Assembly: GCF_002897375.1 (NCBI RefSeq)
Contig: NZ_BFAG01000008.1
Coordinates: 124,001 to 188,000 of the forward strand
DNA length: 64,000 nt
Origin: Deinococcus aerius
Lineage (GTDB): Bacteria; Deinococcota; Deinococci; Deinococcales; Deinococcaceae
Reading direction: 5' to 3'
Shown here piece by piece: positions 38,662 through 51,215 of the stretch. The notes below the pieces were generated by a model that saw only the letters and a list, made by a program, of their open reading frames with translations, was not told the origin of the DNA and ran no database searches. Position 1 is the first letter of the stretch. Every line of letters starts with the position of its first letter. The position numbers and the translations under genes were made by a program.

Positions 38662-38673
38662 GCGTCCAGCACC

Positions 38674-38710
38674 AAACGTCCGTTTGCCCCCCGGCCTGAT
38701 CTGCTACCAT
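38674..38710 (+). promoter_or_regulatory. Promoter with overlapping palindrome before the Liv-type binding protein
   Basis: TTTGCC (38683-38688), 16 bp, TACCAT (38705-38710). The perfect inverted repeat AAACG-TC-CGTTT (38674-38685) overlaps the -35 and is a candidate operator for an unknown repressor. Confidence 0.5.
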
Positions 38711-38782
38711 CCCCGCAAGCACAAGCTGAATTCGCCCGCCGTCCGCGCGTTGCCGGTGCGGCTCTCCCGTGGAGGTTCACCT

Positions 38783-39928
<1,146 letters not shown>

Positions 39929-39946
39929 GGCAGGGGAGGGGAGAGG

Positions 39947-39969
39947 GGCCGGGTGAGCATGACCCGGCC
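39947..39969 (+). terminator. Hairpin after the Liv-type binding protein
   Basis: GGCCGGGT pairs perfectly with ACCCGGCC across a 7-nt loop, 18 bp after the stop codon and before the oxidase gene. No T-run follows. Confidence 0.55.
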
Positions 39970-39993
39970 TCCTCCCGTGAAAGGGGTGGGGCG

Positions 39994-41400
39994 TTGACGG
40001 AAGTGGCGAGCGGCTGGCTGGACCGCCTGCGGGAGCGGCTGGGCGAGCGGGTCAGCGTGTCCCCGGGCGACCTGAACGCCCACGCGCACGATGAGGGCAC
40101 GCCGTACACGTTCACGCCGGGCGCGGTGGTCTTCGCCGGGTCGGAGGCGGACGTGCTGGCAACACTGGCCGTCGCGCGGGAGGAACGGGTGCCCGTCACG
40201 CCCTGGGGTGCGGGGACCAGCCTGGAGGGGGCCGCACTTCCCATGCCGGGGGGCCTCTCACTCGACCTGAGCGGCCTGGACACGGTCGGGGAGGCGGACG
40301 CGGTGGGCCTCACCGTCACGGCCGGGCCGGGGGTGCGGCGCGTGGCGCTGAACCGCCGCCTGCGCCCGCACGGCCTCTTCTTCCCGGTGGACCCCGGCGC
40401 GGATGCCAGTCTGGGCGGGATGGCCGCCACGAACGCGAGCGGCACGACCACCGTTCGTTACGGCGGGATGCGGGAGAACGTCGCCGTCTTGCGCGTGGCG
40501 CTGATGGACGGCCGCGTCCTCACCCTGGGGAGCGGGGCCCGCAAGAGCAGCAGCGGGTACGCCCTCAAACAACTCTTCATCGGATCGGAGGGCACCCTGG
40601 GCGTGATCACCTCGCTCACCCTGCGGCTGCATCCCCTGCCGCCCGCCACGGCCAGCGTGCAGCTCGCCTTCCCGGACGTGGCTGACGCCGTGCTGGCCAG
40701 CGTGACCGCGCGGGGGCTGGGGGTCACCCCCGAGCGGCTGGAATTCGTGGACGCGGCGACGGTGCGGGCGGTGAACCGGCACCGGAGCCGCCGCGACCCC
40801 GAGGCGCCGACCCTCTGGGCCGAGGTGGCGGGGCGGGACGCGGCGGACGTGGCCTCGGGCCTGGCGGGGCTGCGGGAGGCGGCGGAACTCCACGGCGGCG
40901 TGGTCGTGGGCGAGGCCCGCACCCCTGAGGCGCAGGGGGAACTGTGGGCCGCCCGCCACGGGGTCTACGATGCCCTGCGCGCCGCCTGGCCGGGCCATGC
41001 CACCCGCATCGGGGACGTGTGCGTGCCGCTCTCCGCCCTGGCGGGCACGGCGGCCCTCGCCCTGCGGCTGCTGGAGGAACAGGGCCTGACCGCCCCCCTC
41101 GTCGGCCATATCGGGGACGGGAACCTGCACCTGCTCATGCACGCCCCGCCCGGGGATGCGGACGCCTGGGCTCGCATCGACCACGTGCTGCACGAGCTGG
41201 CCGCCCACGCCATCGCCGTCGGCGGCACCTGCACGGGCGAGCACGGCGTCGGCCTGCGCAAGCGCGCGTACCTGCGCGCCGAGCACGGGGACGCGCTGGA
41301 CATGATGCGGGACCTCAAGGCCCTCTTCGACCCGCACGGCCTCCTCAACCCCGGCAAGGTGGTGGGCGACCCGGACGGGTTCCCGGGGAGACTGTCCTGA
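39994..41400 (+). CDS. FAD-linked oxidase (GlcD/D-lactate dehydrogenase type)
   Basis: The 468-residue protein has a PCMH-type FAD domain (TPWGAGTSLEGAALP, DPGADASLGGMAATNASGT, SEGTLGVITSLTLRLHP) and the FAD-oxidase C-terminal domain (GHIGDGNLHLLMH, GGTCTGEHGVGLRKR, DPHGLLNPGK). These enzymes oxidise D-2-hydroxy acids such as D-lactate or glycolate. TTG 39994 is chosen because AAGGGG lies upstream; GTG 40003 is an alternative. It may be co-transcribed with the binding protein gene. Confidence 0.92.
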   Translation: MTEVASGWLDRLRERLGERVSVSPGDLNAHAHDEGTPYTFTPGAVVFAGSEADVLATLAVAREERVPVTPWGAGTSLEGAALPMPGGLSLDLSGLDTVGEADAVGLTVTAGPGVRRVALNRRLRPHGLFFPVDPGADASLGGMAATNASGTTTVRYGGMRENVAVLRVALMDGRVLTLGSGARKSSSGYALKQLFIGSEGTLGVITSLTLRLHPLPPATASVQLAFPDVADAVLASVTARGLGVTPERLEFVDAATVRAVNRHRSRRDPEAPTLWAEVAGRDAADVASGLAGLREAAELHGGVVVGEARTPEAQGELWAARHGVYDALRAAWPGHATRIGDVCVPLSALAGTAALALRLLEEQGLTAPLVGHIGDGNLHLLMHAPPGDADAWARIDHVLHELAAHAIAVGGTCTGEHGVGLRKRAYLRAEHGDALDMMRDLKALFDPHGLLNPGKVVGDPDGFPGRLS

Positions 41401-41428
41401 TCCCCGTTTCCTGCCATAGTTGGGGGAC

Positions 41429-42001
41429 ATGAACGCCCGCTTCGCCGCCCGCCCCCTCGCCCTGACGGCGGGGCTGCTCGGCTCCTGTGCCCTGGCGCAC
41501 GGGGAAAGCCCGGTCGTCAATCTGAAGGGGGCGGTGCTGTGCCTCGACCCCACCTCGGTGCGGCTGAGTTTCGAGGACACGCCCGCCGCGCGGCTCGGCC
41601 CCATCCGGGGCATCGGGCAGACCGTCAGCCGGGTGATGGTGAATACGCTCAAGGCCGCAGGCGTGCCGTATCAGGTCCAGTCCTCCTGCCGGAAGAGCCC
41701 GGCCTTCACGCTCATCCTGGTCAACGTGCGCTACCTGAACCCCCGGAACTACGTGGGCTTCGGCGACCCCGCCTACTCGTACACCCTCAGCCTCCAGGTC
41801 GGCCCCGCCGAGGGGAGCCCGGCGGCAGCGACGGCGAAGAACACCGCCATCCAGTTCGCGTCCTCATGGAGCGACATCCACTCCGAGGCGCGCACGGGAA
41901 AGCCGGTGGCGAAGATGCTCGCGGTGCTGGGGCAGACCCAGGCGCAGGACCTCGTTCGGGCGTGGAAAAAGGACAATCCCAAACCCGGCAGCGGGTCGTG
42001 A
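41429..42001 (+). CDS. Secreted protein of unknown function
   Basis: The 190-residue product has a signal peptide (ARPLALTAGLLGSCALAHG). The mature part resembles small extracytoplasmic proteins with alternating strands (FTLILVNVRYLNPRNY, YTLSLQVG) and two cysteines. I do not recognise a family. ATG 41429 has GGGGGA just upstream and a CATAGT -10-like box 8 nt before, so either normal or leaderless translation is possible. Confidence 0.7.
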   Translation: MNARFAARPLALTAGLLGSCALAHGESPVVNLKGAVLCLDPTSVRLSFEDTPAARLGPIRGIGQTVSRVMVNTLKAAGVPYQVQSSCRKSPAFTLILVNVRYLNPRNYVGFGDPAYSYTLSLQVGPAEGSPAAATAKNTAIQFASSWSDIHSEARTGKPVAKMLAVLGQTQAQDLVRAWKKDNPKPGSGS

Positions 42002-42026
42002 AGTCGGGGGAGACGTATCTCCCACC

Positions 42027-42152
42027 TTCGTCCTCAAAGCGCGAAGGCTGCTCTTCCACGCCCTCGGCGTCCCGACCCTGCGGGTGGACACGGCGAGCGG
42101 GCTGAATCCGGGCTTTGGGAGCATCCTGGCTTTCGTGCGCGCCCAGGCTTGA
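42027..42152 (+). pseudogene. Possible 3' fragment of a lost gene
   Basis: A stretch of 41 codons ending in TGA at 42152 has strongly biased third positions (about 85% G or C) and a protein-like sequence (LLFHALGVPTLRVDTASG). No start codon gives it a sensible N-terminus because it runs back into the 3' end of the preceding gene in another frame. It may be a remnant or a frameshifted small gene. I do not recognise the family. Confidence 0.3.
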
Positions 42153-42164
42153 GAGGCCCCGGCC

Positions 42165-43127
42165 TCAGCGCAGGCGGTACGGTTTCTCGTTGGCGCCAAA
42201 GGCGTAGCGCGTCCGCATCACGAGGTCCTGGGGGTGGTTGCCGCAGTGGCGCCCGAACAGGTTGAGGCCGCCGACATGCCGGGCGTCCTCCTTCACGCCC
42301 AGCCGCACGGCGATGTGGTTGTTGTCCTCCAGCCGCAGGTCGGAAAGCCGCACGTCCGACAGCCGCTCGCCGTCGATAAAGGTGCCCTCCGGCGTGACCC
42401 GCCAGTGTTTGAGCAGCCCGTACATGCTCTGGTCGTCCGACCACCACGCGGGGGTGAGGCGGCCCCGCTCGCCGCCGAAGTCGCCCGGCGAGGTCCAGTT
42501 GCCGACCTCCACGTCGTTGACCCACAGGGTGATGTCCGAAGGCCAGTCGGGGTTGTACTGCGGCGCCTCCGAGCACAGCTCCACCGAGAGTTCGAGTTCG
42601 GTCGCGTGGGCGCCGAAGGGCAGGTTGTTGGGAAAGGCGTAGTCCACGAACCCGCAGCGAAACCACAGCACCTGCGCGAACACGTGGTCGGGCTCGAAAA
42701 AGGAGCGCGGGTCGTCCACCCGCCCGATCATGCGGGTGTCGGACATCAGGCCGCAGTTGGGCCGGGCGTCCACCTGCCGGTACGCCCCGACCGGCATGCT
42801 GACCTCCACCACGTCCTCGCCCGCCTCGACCTTGACGCCGGGCAGCTTGAAGAGCAGCTCGTCGTACCGCTTGGACACCAGCTTCTGCGAGCCGCGCGTG
42901 CCGGGCGTGTACTCGACGTGCAGCAGCCCGGCGCTCTCCAGCTTCTTGAGGTGGAAAAACACCGTCGCGTAGGGCAGACCCAGGGTGCTCGTGAGTTCGG
43001 AGACGTTCATCACGTTGTGCGAGAGCAGGCTCAGGATCAGCAGCCGCGTGTCGTTGGCGAGGGCAACCAGGACGGGCAGGGCCGCCTCGCTGTCGATGGT
43101 CAGGGTGCGCGTGCCGGAAATAGGCAT
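42165..43127 (-). CDS. ArsR-like winged-helix regulator with a large C-terminal sensor domain
   Basis: The 320-residue protein begins with an ArsR-type winged helix (about 15-90): ANDTRLLILSLLSHNVMNVSELTSTLG and YATVFFHLKKLESAGLLHVEY. The remaining ~220 residues have many aromatic and acidic residues and look like a beta-rich ligand domain, not a metal site; the usual ArsR metal cysteines are missing. It diverges from a sugar ABC operon, so it probably senses a carbohydrate. ATG 43127 has AAGGAG upstream. Confidence 0.82.
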   Translation of the reverse strand: MPISGTRTLTIDSEAALPVLVALANDTRLLILSLLSHNVMNVSELTSTLGLPYATVFFHLKKLESAGLLHVEYTPGTRGSQKLVSKRYDELLFKLPGVKVEAGEDVVEVSMPVGAYRQVDARPNCGLMSDTRMIGRVDDPRSFFEPDHVFAQVLWFRCGFVDYAFPNNLPFGAHATELELSVELCSEAPQYNPDWPSDITLWVNDVEVGNWTSPGDFGGERGRLTPAWWSDDQSMYGLLKHWRVTPEGTFIDGERLSDVRLSDLRLEDNNHIAVRLGVKEDARHVGGLNLFGRHCGNHPQDLVMRTRYAFGANEKPYRLR

Positions 43128-43142
43128 GGAATCTCCTTTCTC

Positions 43143-43164
43143 TCAACTTTAATGCAAAGGTTGA
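43143..43164. promoter_or_regulatory. Imperfect inverted repeat upstream of the ArsR-like gene
   Basis: TCAACTTT and AAAGGTTGA form a near-palindrome just upstream of the ribosome site of the regulator. It could be an autoregulatory operator. The 384-bp gap (43128-43511) otherwise holds the divergent promoter at 43264 and a ~215-nt leader with no gene. Confidence 0.4.
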
Positions 43165-43263
43165 TAGATATTCGAAAAGACGACTAGATCAGCCTTTCTT
43201 GCGAAATGGGTTCCTGAAACACCTCGGGTGATGGGAGAACTGAGTTTATTCTATCGACTGAAC

Positions 43264-43293
43264 TTGACAAAAAGAAAGGGGGGAGCGTACCAT
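43264..43293 (+). promoter_or_regulatory. Promoter of the second sugar ABC operon
   Basis: TTGACA (43264-43269), 18 bp, TACCAT (43288-43293), on the plus strand between the divergent regulator and the binding protein. Confidence 0.65.
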
Positions 43294-43511
43294 CCCTCCA
43301 ACAAAACAACCTGTCAGACGCTGATTCTGGAACTCCGCCCCGCGTGCCGCCCTTCACTCGGCTTGAACCTCGCCGTTTCGCTGTCCCCTGCCGTGCGTTG
43401 TTCCGAGGCCACGGTTCCCTGTGCCGCACGCCGCCCCTTCGCCCCAGAGAGGAGCCCCGCAGTCCGCTGATCGCCGTCCAAAGCCTCCCGACCTTCCGCC
43501 TAAGGAGCCCC

Positions 43512-44798
43512 ATGACCCGGATCACCCGACTTCTGACCCTCGGCGCCCTGCTCACGGGCAGCGCCCTCGCCCAGCAGCCCACCAAGATCACCTTCTGGAA
43601 CTTCCTGGGGGGCGGCGACGGCGCGCGCATGAAGACCCTCATCGACGGTTACAACGCCAGCCAGAAGAAGTACCAGGTGCAGCAGACGGTCCTCCAGTGG
43701 GGCATTCCCTTCTACACCAAGGTCCGCACCTCCACCTCGGTCGGGCAGGCGCCGGACCTGATCTCCTTCCACCTCTCGCGCATCAGCGGCTGGGCACCCG
43801 CCAACCTGCTGCGGCCCATCACCACGCAGGAACTGAGCAGCGTCGGGCTGAAGCAGGCGGATTTCTTCCCCCGGCTGTGGAATGCCGCGTCCTACCAGGG
43901 CAAGACCTACGCCGTGCCGCTCGACACTCACCCGCTGGTGCTGTACTACAACAAGGACGTTGCGCGCAAGGCGGGGCTGCTCGACGCCAACGGCAACCTC
44001 AAGCCCATGAATTCGGTGGCCCAGTTCACCGCCGCCCTCAAGGCCGTCAAGGACAAGACCGGCCTCGCGGGCCTGGCCATGGAGAACCACTCGACGGCCT
44101 ACATGCCCTGGCGGCTGTGGCTCACGATGGTCGAGCAGCAGGGCGGCAGCATCGTCACGAACAACAAGATCAGCGCGGGTGAGGCGGGCAAGAAGGCGCT
44201 GACGATCATGGCCGACTGGATGAAGCAGGGGTACATGCCCAAGAACTCCGATTACCCCAGCTCGGTCGCGCAGTTCACCACGGGCAAGACGGCCTTCATG
44301 ATCAACGGCGTGTGGGAGGTGCCTACGATGGTGGACGGTCGGAAGACCGGCAAGCTGCCCTTCGACTACGGGGTGGCGCCCCTGCCCAAGTTCTTCGGCA
44401 ACCAGGACACCTGGGGGGACTCGCACGGCTTCGCCATCCCCAACAACGCCCGCAAGCCCATCCCGGCGGACCGCCTCGCGGGCGTGATGGACTTCATCGC
44501 CTACGTGCAGAAGAACGCCCTGACCTGGGCGCAGGGCGGCCACATCCCGGCCTACCTGCCGGTGGTGAACTCGGCCAAGTACACCGCCCTCAAGCCCAAC
44601 TCGGACTACGCCAAGGTGTCGGCGGCCAACGTCACCTACGACCCGCCCGGCTGGTACAGCGGCGCGGCGGGCCCGCTGGAGGCCGTGTCCATCAAGTACT
44701 TCCCGGCGGCGATGGCGGGGCAGCTCAGCGTGGACAAGGCCATGAGCCTGTTCGAGAACGAGGCCAACAGGCTGATGGCCGGCCGGCCCAAGCCCTGA
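43512..44798 (+). CDS. Sugar ABC transporter substrate-binding protein (family 1), second copy
   Basis: The 428-residue protein has a signal peptide ending GSALAQ and the binding-protein start KITFWNFLGGGDGARMKTLIDGYN. It is clearly paralogous to the one at 29.0 kb (shared FYTKV, VPLDTH, GGHIPAYLP). ATG 43512 follows TAAGGAG. Neighbours are two permeases, a GH2 glycosidase and xylulokinase, suggesting a pentose- or uronate-containing oligosaccharide. Confidence 0.93.
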   Translation: MTRITRLLTLGALLTGSALAQQPTKITFWNFLGGGDGARMKTLIDGYNASQKKYQVQQTVLQWGIPFYTKVRTSTSVGQAPDLISFHLSRISGWAPANLLRPITTQELSSVGLKQADFFPRLWNAASYQGKTYAVPLDTHPLVLYYNKDVARKAGLLDANGNLKPMNSVAQFTAALKAVKDKTGLAGLAMENHSTAYMPWRLWLTMVEQQGGSIVTNNKISAGEAGKKALTIMADWMKQGYMPKNSDYPSSVAQFTTGKTAFMINGVWEVPTMVDGRKTGKLPFDYGVAPLPKFFGNQDTWGDSHGFAIPNNARKPIPADRLAGVMDFIAYVQKNALTWAQGGHIPAYLPVVNSAKYTALKPNSDYAKVSAANVTYDPPGWYSGAAGPLEAVSIKYFPAAMAGQLSVDKAMSLFENEANRLMAGRPKP

Positions 44799-44805
44799 GC
44801 CCGGG

Positions 44806-44842
44806 GCGGCCCCGCGCGCCAGGTGTGCGCGGGGCCGCTTCC
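44806..44842 (+). terminator. Intra-operon hairpin after the second binding-protein gene
   Basis: GCGGCCCCGCGC pairs perfectly with GCGCGGGGCCGC (12 bp) across a 9-nt loop, followed by TTCCC and TTG. It sits in the same place as the hairpin at 30349. Confidence 0.7.
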
Positions 44843-44871
44843 CTTGTTTCCCCGCCAGGAGGGCTCTGCCC

Positions 44872-45776
<905 letters not shown>

Positions 45777-45780
<4 letters not shown>

Positions 45781-46610
45781 CCGGGCCCGGCAACCGCGCG
45801 TGGGCCGCCGTCGCCACCGGCTCGACCCTGCTGCTGGGCGCGCTGTGGGCGTTCCCGCTGCTGTGGGCGGTGCTGACCGCGCTCAAGACCGAGGAGCAGG
45901 CCGTCGCCCAGCCCGTCCAGTGGCTCCCCACCACGCCGACCTTCACCGCCTTCCGCGACGTGCTCACCCTCGGGGACCTGCCACGCTGGTTTCTCAACTC
46001 CGCGCTGACCTCGCTGGTGATCACCCTCGCCACGGTAGTGCTGGCCGCGCTCGCGGCGTACGCCTTCTCGCAGCTCCAGTTCCGCGGCAAGAACCTCTTG
46101 TTCTGGGTGTTCCTGGCGGGCATCATGGTGCCCTTCGAGGCGCTCCTCATCCCCCTCTTCCGCCTGATGAACGACCTGGGCAGCGTGAACACCTACGCGG
46201 GGATCATCCTGCCGCAGATCGTCTCGCCGGTCGCGGTGTACGTGTTCAAGGGCTTTTTCGACCAGGTGCCGAAAGAACTGCGCGAGGCCGCCGTGGTGGA
46301 CGGGGCGAGCGAGTGGCGCATCCTGTGGAACGTGTTCGTGCCCCTGAGCGGCACGGTGCTGTGGGCCATCGGCATCGTGACCTTTATCGCGGCGTGGAAC
46401 AACTTCCTGTGGCCCTTCATCATCACGACCTCGCCGGAGATGATGACGATTCCGCTGGGTCTCACCCAGGTGCAGGACGCCTACGGCCTGCGCTTCGCCC
46501 GCACGATGGCGACCGCCGTGCTGGGCGGCCTGCCGGTCGTTCTCGCCTACCTGATCTTCCAGCGCCGCGTCACCGAGGGCTTCCTGACCGTGACGGGCGT
46601 GAAGGGTTGA
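45777..46610 (+). CDS. Sugar ABC transporter permease (MalG-type)
   Basis: The 277-residue membrane protein has the EAA loop ELREAAVVDGASEWRILWNVFVPL and FIAAWNNFLWPFII. As in the arabinose operon there is no ATPase gene after it. The GH2 gene starts 98 bp downstream. Confidence 0.92.
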
Positions 46611-46708
46611 CGGGTTGGAATAACCTCTGCCCTGGACATGTCTCCCGGGCCGTTCCTCCGAATAGGGGAGGATAGACCCGCCGTGCCGCAACCTCTCAAG
46701 GAGCGCGA

Positions 46709-48610
<1,902 letters not shown>

Positions 48611-48678
48611 CGCCAGGCGGGGAGGTGGGCCCCACGAAACGGGCGCCGGAGCGCCGGACCGACGCGGGCGGAGGGTTC

Positions 48679-50118
48679 ATGTACCTGGGCCTTGATCTGG
48701 GCACCGGAAGTGCCAAGGTCGCCCTGTACGGGGAGGGGGGCGAGCGCGTCCGCGAGGCGAGCGTGGCCTACGCGGTCACGGCCCCCCACCCCGGCTGGGC
48801 CGAGAGCGACCCGGGGGAGTGGTGGGCGGCCCTCGGCCACGTCACCCGCGAGGTGGTCGGGGAGGACGGCGGGCGGGTCCGCGCCCTGGGCCTCTCCGGT
48901 CAGATGCACGGGGTGGTGCTGTGTGGCGAGGACGGGACGCCCCTGCGCCCGGCGGTGCTGTGGGCGGACGGGCGGGCCGCCTCCGTTCTGAGCATTTACC
49001 GCGCGCTGCCGGAGGACTTGCGCCTCACGCTGAGGAACCCCCTGACGGCGGGCATGACCGGTCCCACCCTGCTGTGGCTGCGCGAGCACGGGGCGGAGGT
49101 ATACGCCCGCGCCCGCTGGGCCTTGCAACCCAAGGACTGGCTGCGCCTGCGCCTCACGGGGGAAGCGCGGGCCGAGCCCTCCGACGCCTCGGGGACGCTG
49201 CTGTACGACCTGGAGGGCGACGGGTGGAACACACCGGTCATCGAAGCGTTGGGGTTGCGTGCTGACCTGCTCGCGCCGCTCACCAGGTCGCGGGCGGTCG
49301 CGGGCACGCTCACCCCCGCTGCGGCGGCGCACCTGGGCCTCCCCCCCGGGCTGCCCGTCGCGGCGGGGGCGGCGGACACGGCGGCGGCGCTCCTGGGCAC
49401 GGCGCTCCCCGCCGGGCAGGTCCAGCTCACGGTGGGGACGGGGGCGCAGCTCGTGGTTCGGAGTGTGGCCTTGCCGGAGGCCCGGGAGGGGCTGCACGTC
49501 TTTCGGACTGCGGAGGACCGGGGCTGGTACACGTTGGGTGCCGTCCAGAACGCCGGGCTGGCCCTGGAGTGGGCGAGGCGAACCCTTCGCTGCGGCTGGG
49601 AGGAGTTCTACGCCCTCGCACAGGCGGCGGAACCGGGCTCACGCGGCCTGCTGTTCCTGCCCTACCTGACGGGCGACCGCACCCCCCACCTCGACCCGCA
49701 CGCCCGGGGAGGGTGGCTCGGCGCGGGGCTGGAACACGGGCCGGAACACCTCGCCCGCGCCGCCTTCGAGGGTGTGGCGCTCTCCATCCGCGAGGCGCTG
49801 CTCCTCCTGCCGGAGACTGAACGGCCCGGACTCCGGCTCGCGGGGGGCGGCTCGGTCCATCCCTGGTGGCGGCAACTGCTCGCGGATATCCTGGGTCGCC
49901 CGCTGGAGGTCGTGGAGGTGCCGGGGGCCTCCGTGTACGGGGCAGCGCTGCTCGCCCGCGCGGCAGAGACGGGACAGACGCCCGAGGTGGAGCCTCCCGG
50001 AACTCAGGAGACGGTCGAACCCCGCAGGGATGCCGACTGGTCGGACGTGGCTGGGCGCTTCTCGGCGGCCTATGAGGCCCTGCGGGGGTGGTTCAGCCGT
50101 GGAGGTGGAGGCAACTGA
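48679..50118 (+). CDS. xylB: Xylulokinase
   Basis: The 479-residue FGGY kinase has LGLDLGTGSAKVALY, LSGQMHGVVL, QLTVGTGAQLVV and LAGGGSVHPWWRQLLADI, fitting xylulokinases. It phosphorylates D-xylulose to D-xylulose-5-phosphate. ATG 48679 has GGAGGG upstream. Its presence after the GH2 gene suggests a xylose-linked substrate; no xylose isomerase gene is in the window, so another dehydrogenase or isomerase would be needed. Confidence 0.87.
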   Translation: MYLGLDLGTGSAKVALYGEGGERVREASVAYAVTAPHPGWAESDPGEWWAALGHVTREVVGEDGGRVRALGLSGQMHGVVLCGEDGTPLRPAVLWADGRAASVLSIYRALPEDLRLTLRNPLTAGMTGPTLLWLREHGAEVYARARWALQPKDWLRLRLTGEARAEPSDASGTLLYDLEGDGWNTPVIEALGLRADLLAPLTRSRAVAGTLTPAAAAHLGLPPGLPVAAGAADTAAALLGTALPAGQVQLTVGTGAQLVVRSVALPEAREGLHVFRTAEDRGWYTLGAVQNAGLALEWARRTLRCGWEEFYALAQAAEPGSRGLLFLPYLTGDRTPHLDPHARGGWLGAGLEHGPEHLARAAFEGVALSIREALLLLPETERPGLRLAGGGSVHPWWRQLLADILGRPLEVVEVPGASVYGAALLARAAETGQTPEVEPPGTQETVEPRRDADWSDVAGRFSAAYEALRGWFSRGGGGN

Positions 50119-50129
50119 CCTGAGGGTCC

Positions 50130-51215
50130 TCAGCCCCCCAGCGGGAGCGGGACGACTCTATGCTCCCGGCCCGCCCGGTAGATCGCCTCGATCAGCTCGA
50201 CGGTCCTGCGCCCCTCCTCGCCGGGGACGAGCGGCTCGCGGTCCCCCCGGATGGCGGCGGCGAAATCCTCGATCTGGAGGCGGTGGTAGTGCGTCATCAC
50301 GTCGAGGCGCGTGGCGCGCTCGCGGTCCTCGGCCTGCCAGATGGGGAGCAGATGTGCCTCGCCGGGCACCGTCCAGAGGTCGTTGACGGGCGGCTCGACC
50401 GCCTGGGTCACGCCCGCCACGAAGGAGGAGCCCCCGTCCGTCTGCACGCCTACGCTCGCCCCGTTCTCCCCGTGGACGTGAATCCGGCCCCACAGCCCGG
50501 GATTCTGGCTGTTGCTCACCACGACGCTGCCGAGCGCCCCGCCCGCGAAGCGCAGGGTGGCGACCGCCGTATCCTCCACCTCGATCCCGGGGTGGTTCAG
50601 GTTCGCCCACGCGCCCGAGACCTCCACCAGCGGCCCCATGAACCATTGCAACAGGTCCAGGCCGTGCACCGCCTGGTTGACCAGCACGCCGCCCCCCTCG
50701 CCCGCCCAGGTGCCGCGCCAGGCGTCCATCGCGTAATACTCCGGCCCGCGCCACCCCAGCAGGCTGAGGGTCCCCAGCATGGGCCGCCCGACCTTTCCGG
50801 CGAGGATGGCCGCCTTGACCCGCTGGACGGGCTCGTACAGGCGGCGCTGGCTCACCACGCCGAGCTTGACCCCCGCTTCCCGGGCCGCCGCAATCATGCG
50901 GTCGGCGTCCCCCAGGCTCACCGCGAGCGGCTTCTCGACCAGGATATGTTTTCCGGCCCGCGCGGCCTGCACCGCGTCCTGGGCGTGCAGCGGGTGAGGA
51001 GTGCAGAGGATGACCGCCTGCACTTCCGGGTTGTTCAGGGCGGCAGCGAGGTCCGTGTAGGGCCGCGCGCCGTACTCGGCGGCGAAGGCAGCGGTGCGCG
51101 CCTCGTTCCGGCCACACACGGCGGCGAGGCGGGCGCCCGGCAGGTTCATAAGCGCCTGCGCGTGAGTATGCGCGACCTTCCCCGGCCCGACGATCAGGAA
51201 GCCGAGCGCGCTCAG
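50130..51215 (-). CDS. Gfo/Idh/MocA-family oxidoreductase with a CTG start
   Basis: The 361-residue protein has the Rossmann motif FLIVGPGKVAHTHAQAL, then VILCTPHPLHAQDAV and the family signature HILVEKPLAV. These enzymes oxidise or reduce sugars and inositols with NAD(P). The first ATG (51149) would delete the nucleotide-binding glycine motif. The only upstream option in frame is CTG 51215, which overlaps the stop of the preceding dehydrogenase (CTGA), so I start there. It is last in a two-gene minus operon divergent from the furanose transporter. Confidence 0.85.
   Translation of the reverse strand: MSALGFLIVGPGKVAHTHAQALMNLPGARLAAVCGRNEARTAAFAAEYGARPYTDLAAALNNPEVQAVILCTPHPLHAQDAVQAARAGKHILVEKPLAVSLGDADRMIAAAREAGVKLGVVSQRRLYEPVQRVKAAILAGKVGRPMLGTLSLLGWRGPEYYAMDAWRGTWAGEGGGVLVNQAVHGLDLLQWFMGPLVEVSGAWANLNHPGIEVEDTAVATLRFAGGALGSVVVSNSQNPGLWGRIHVHGENGASVGVQTDGGSSFVAGVTQAVEPPVNDLWTVPGEAHLLPIWQAEDRERATRLDVMTHYHRLQIEDFAAAIRGDREPLVPGEEGRRTVELIEAIYRAGREHRVVPLPLGG

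Noticed and set aside
43143..43164. Inverted repeat as a transcription terminator
   Set aside because: It is AT-rich, imperfect, lacks a T-run and lies upstream of a start codon, so an operator role is more likely.
50119..50133. CTGAGG-GT-CCTCAG palindrome between xylB and the Gfo/Idh gene
   Set aside because: It is a short repeat at a convergent junction with no T-run and overlaps the Gfo/Idh stop codon; too weak to call a terminator.
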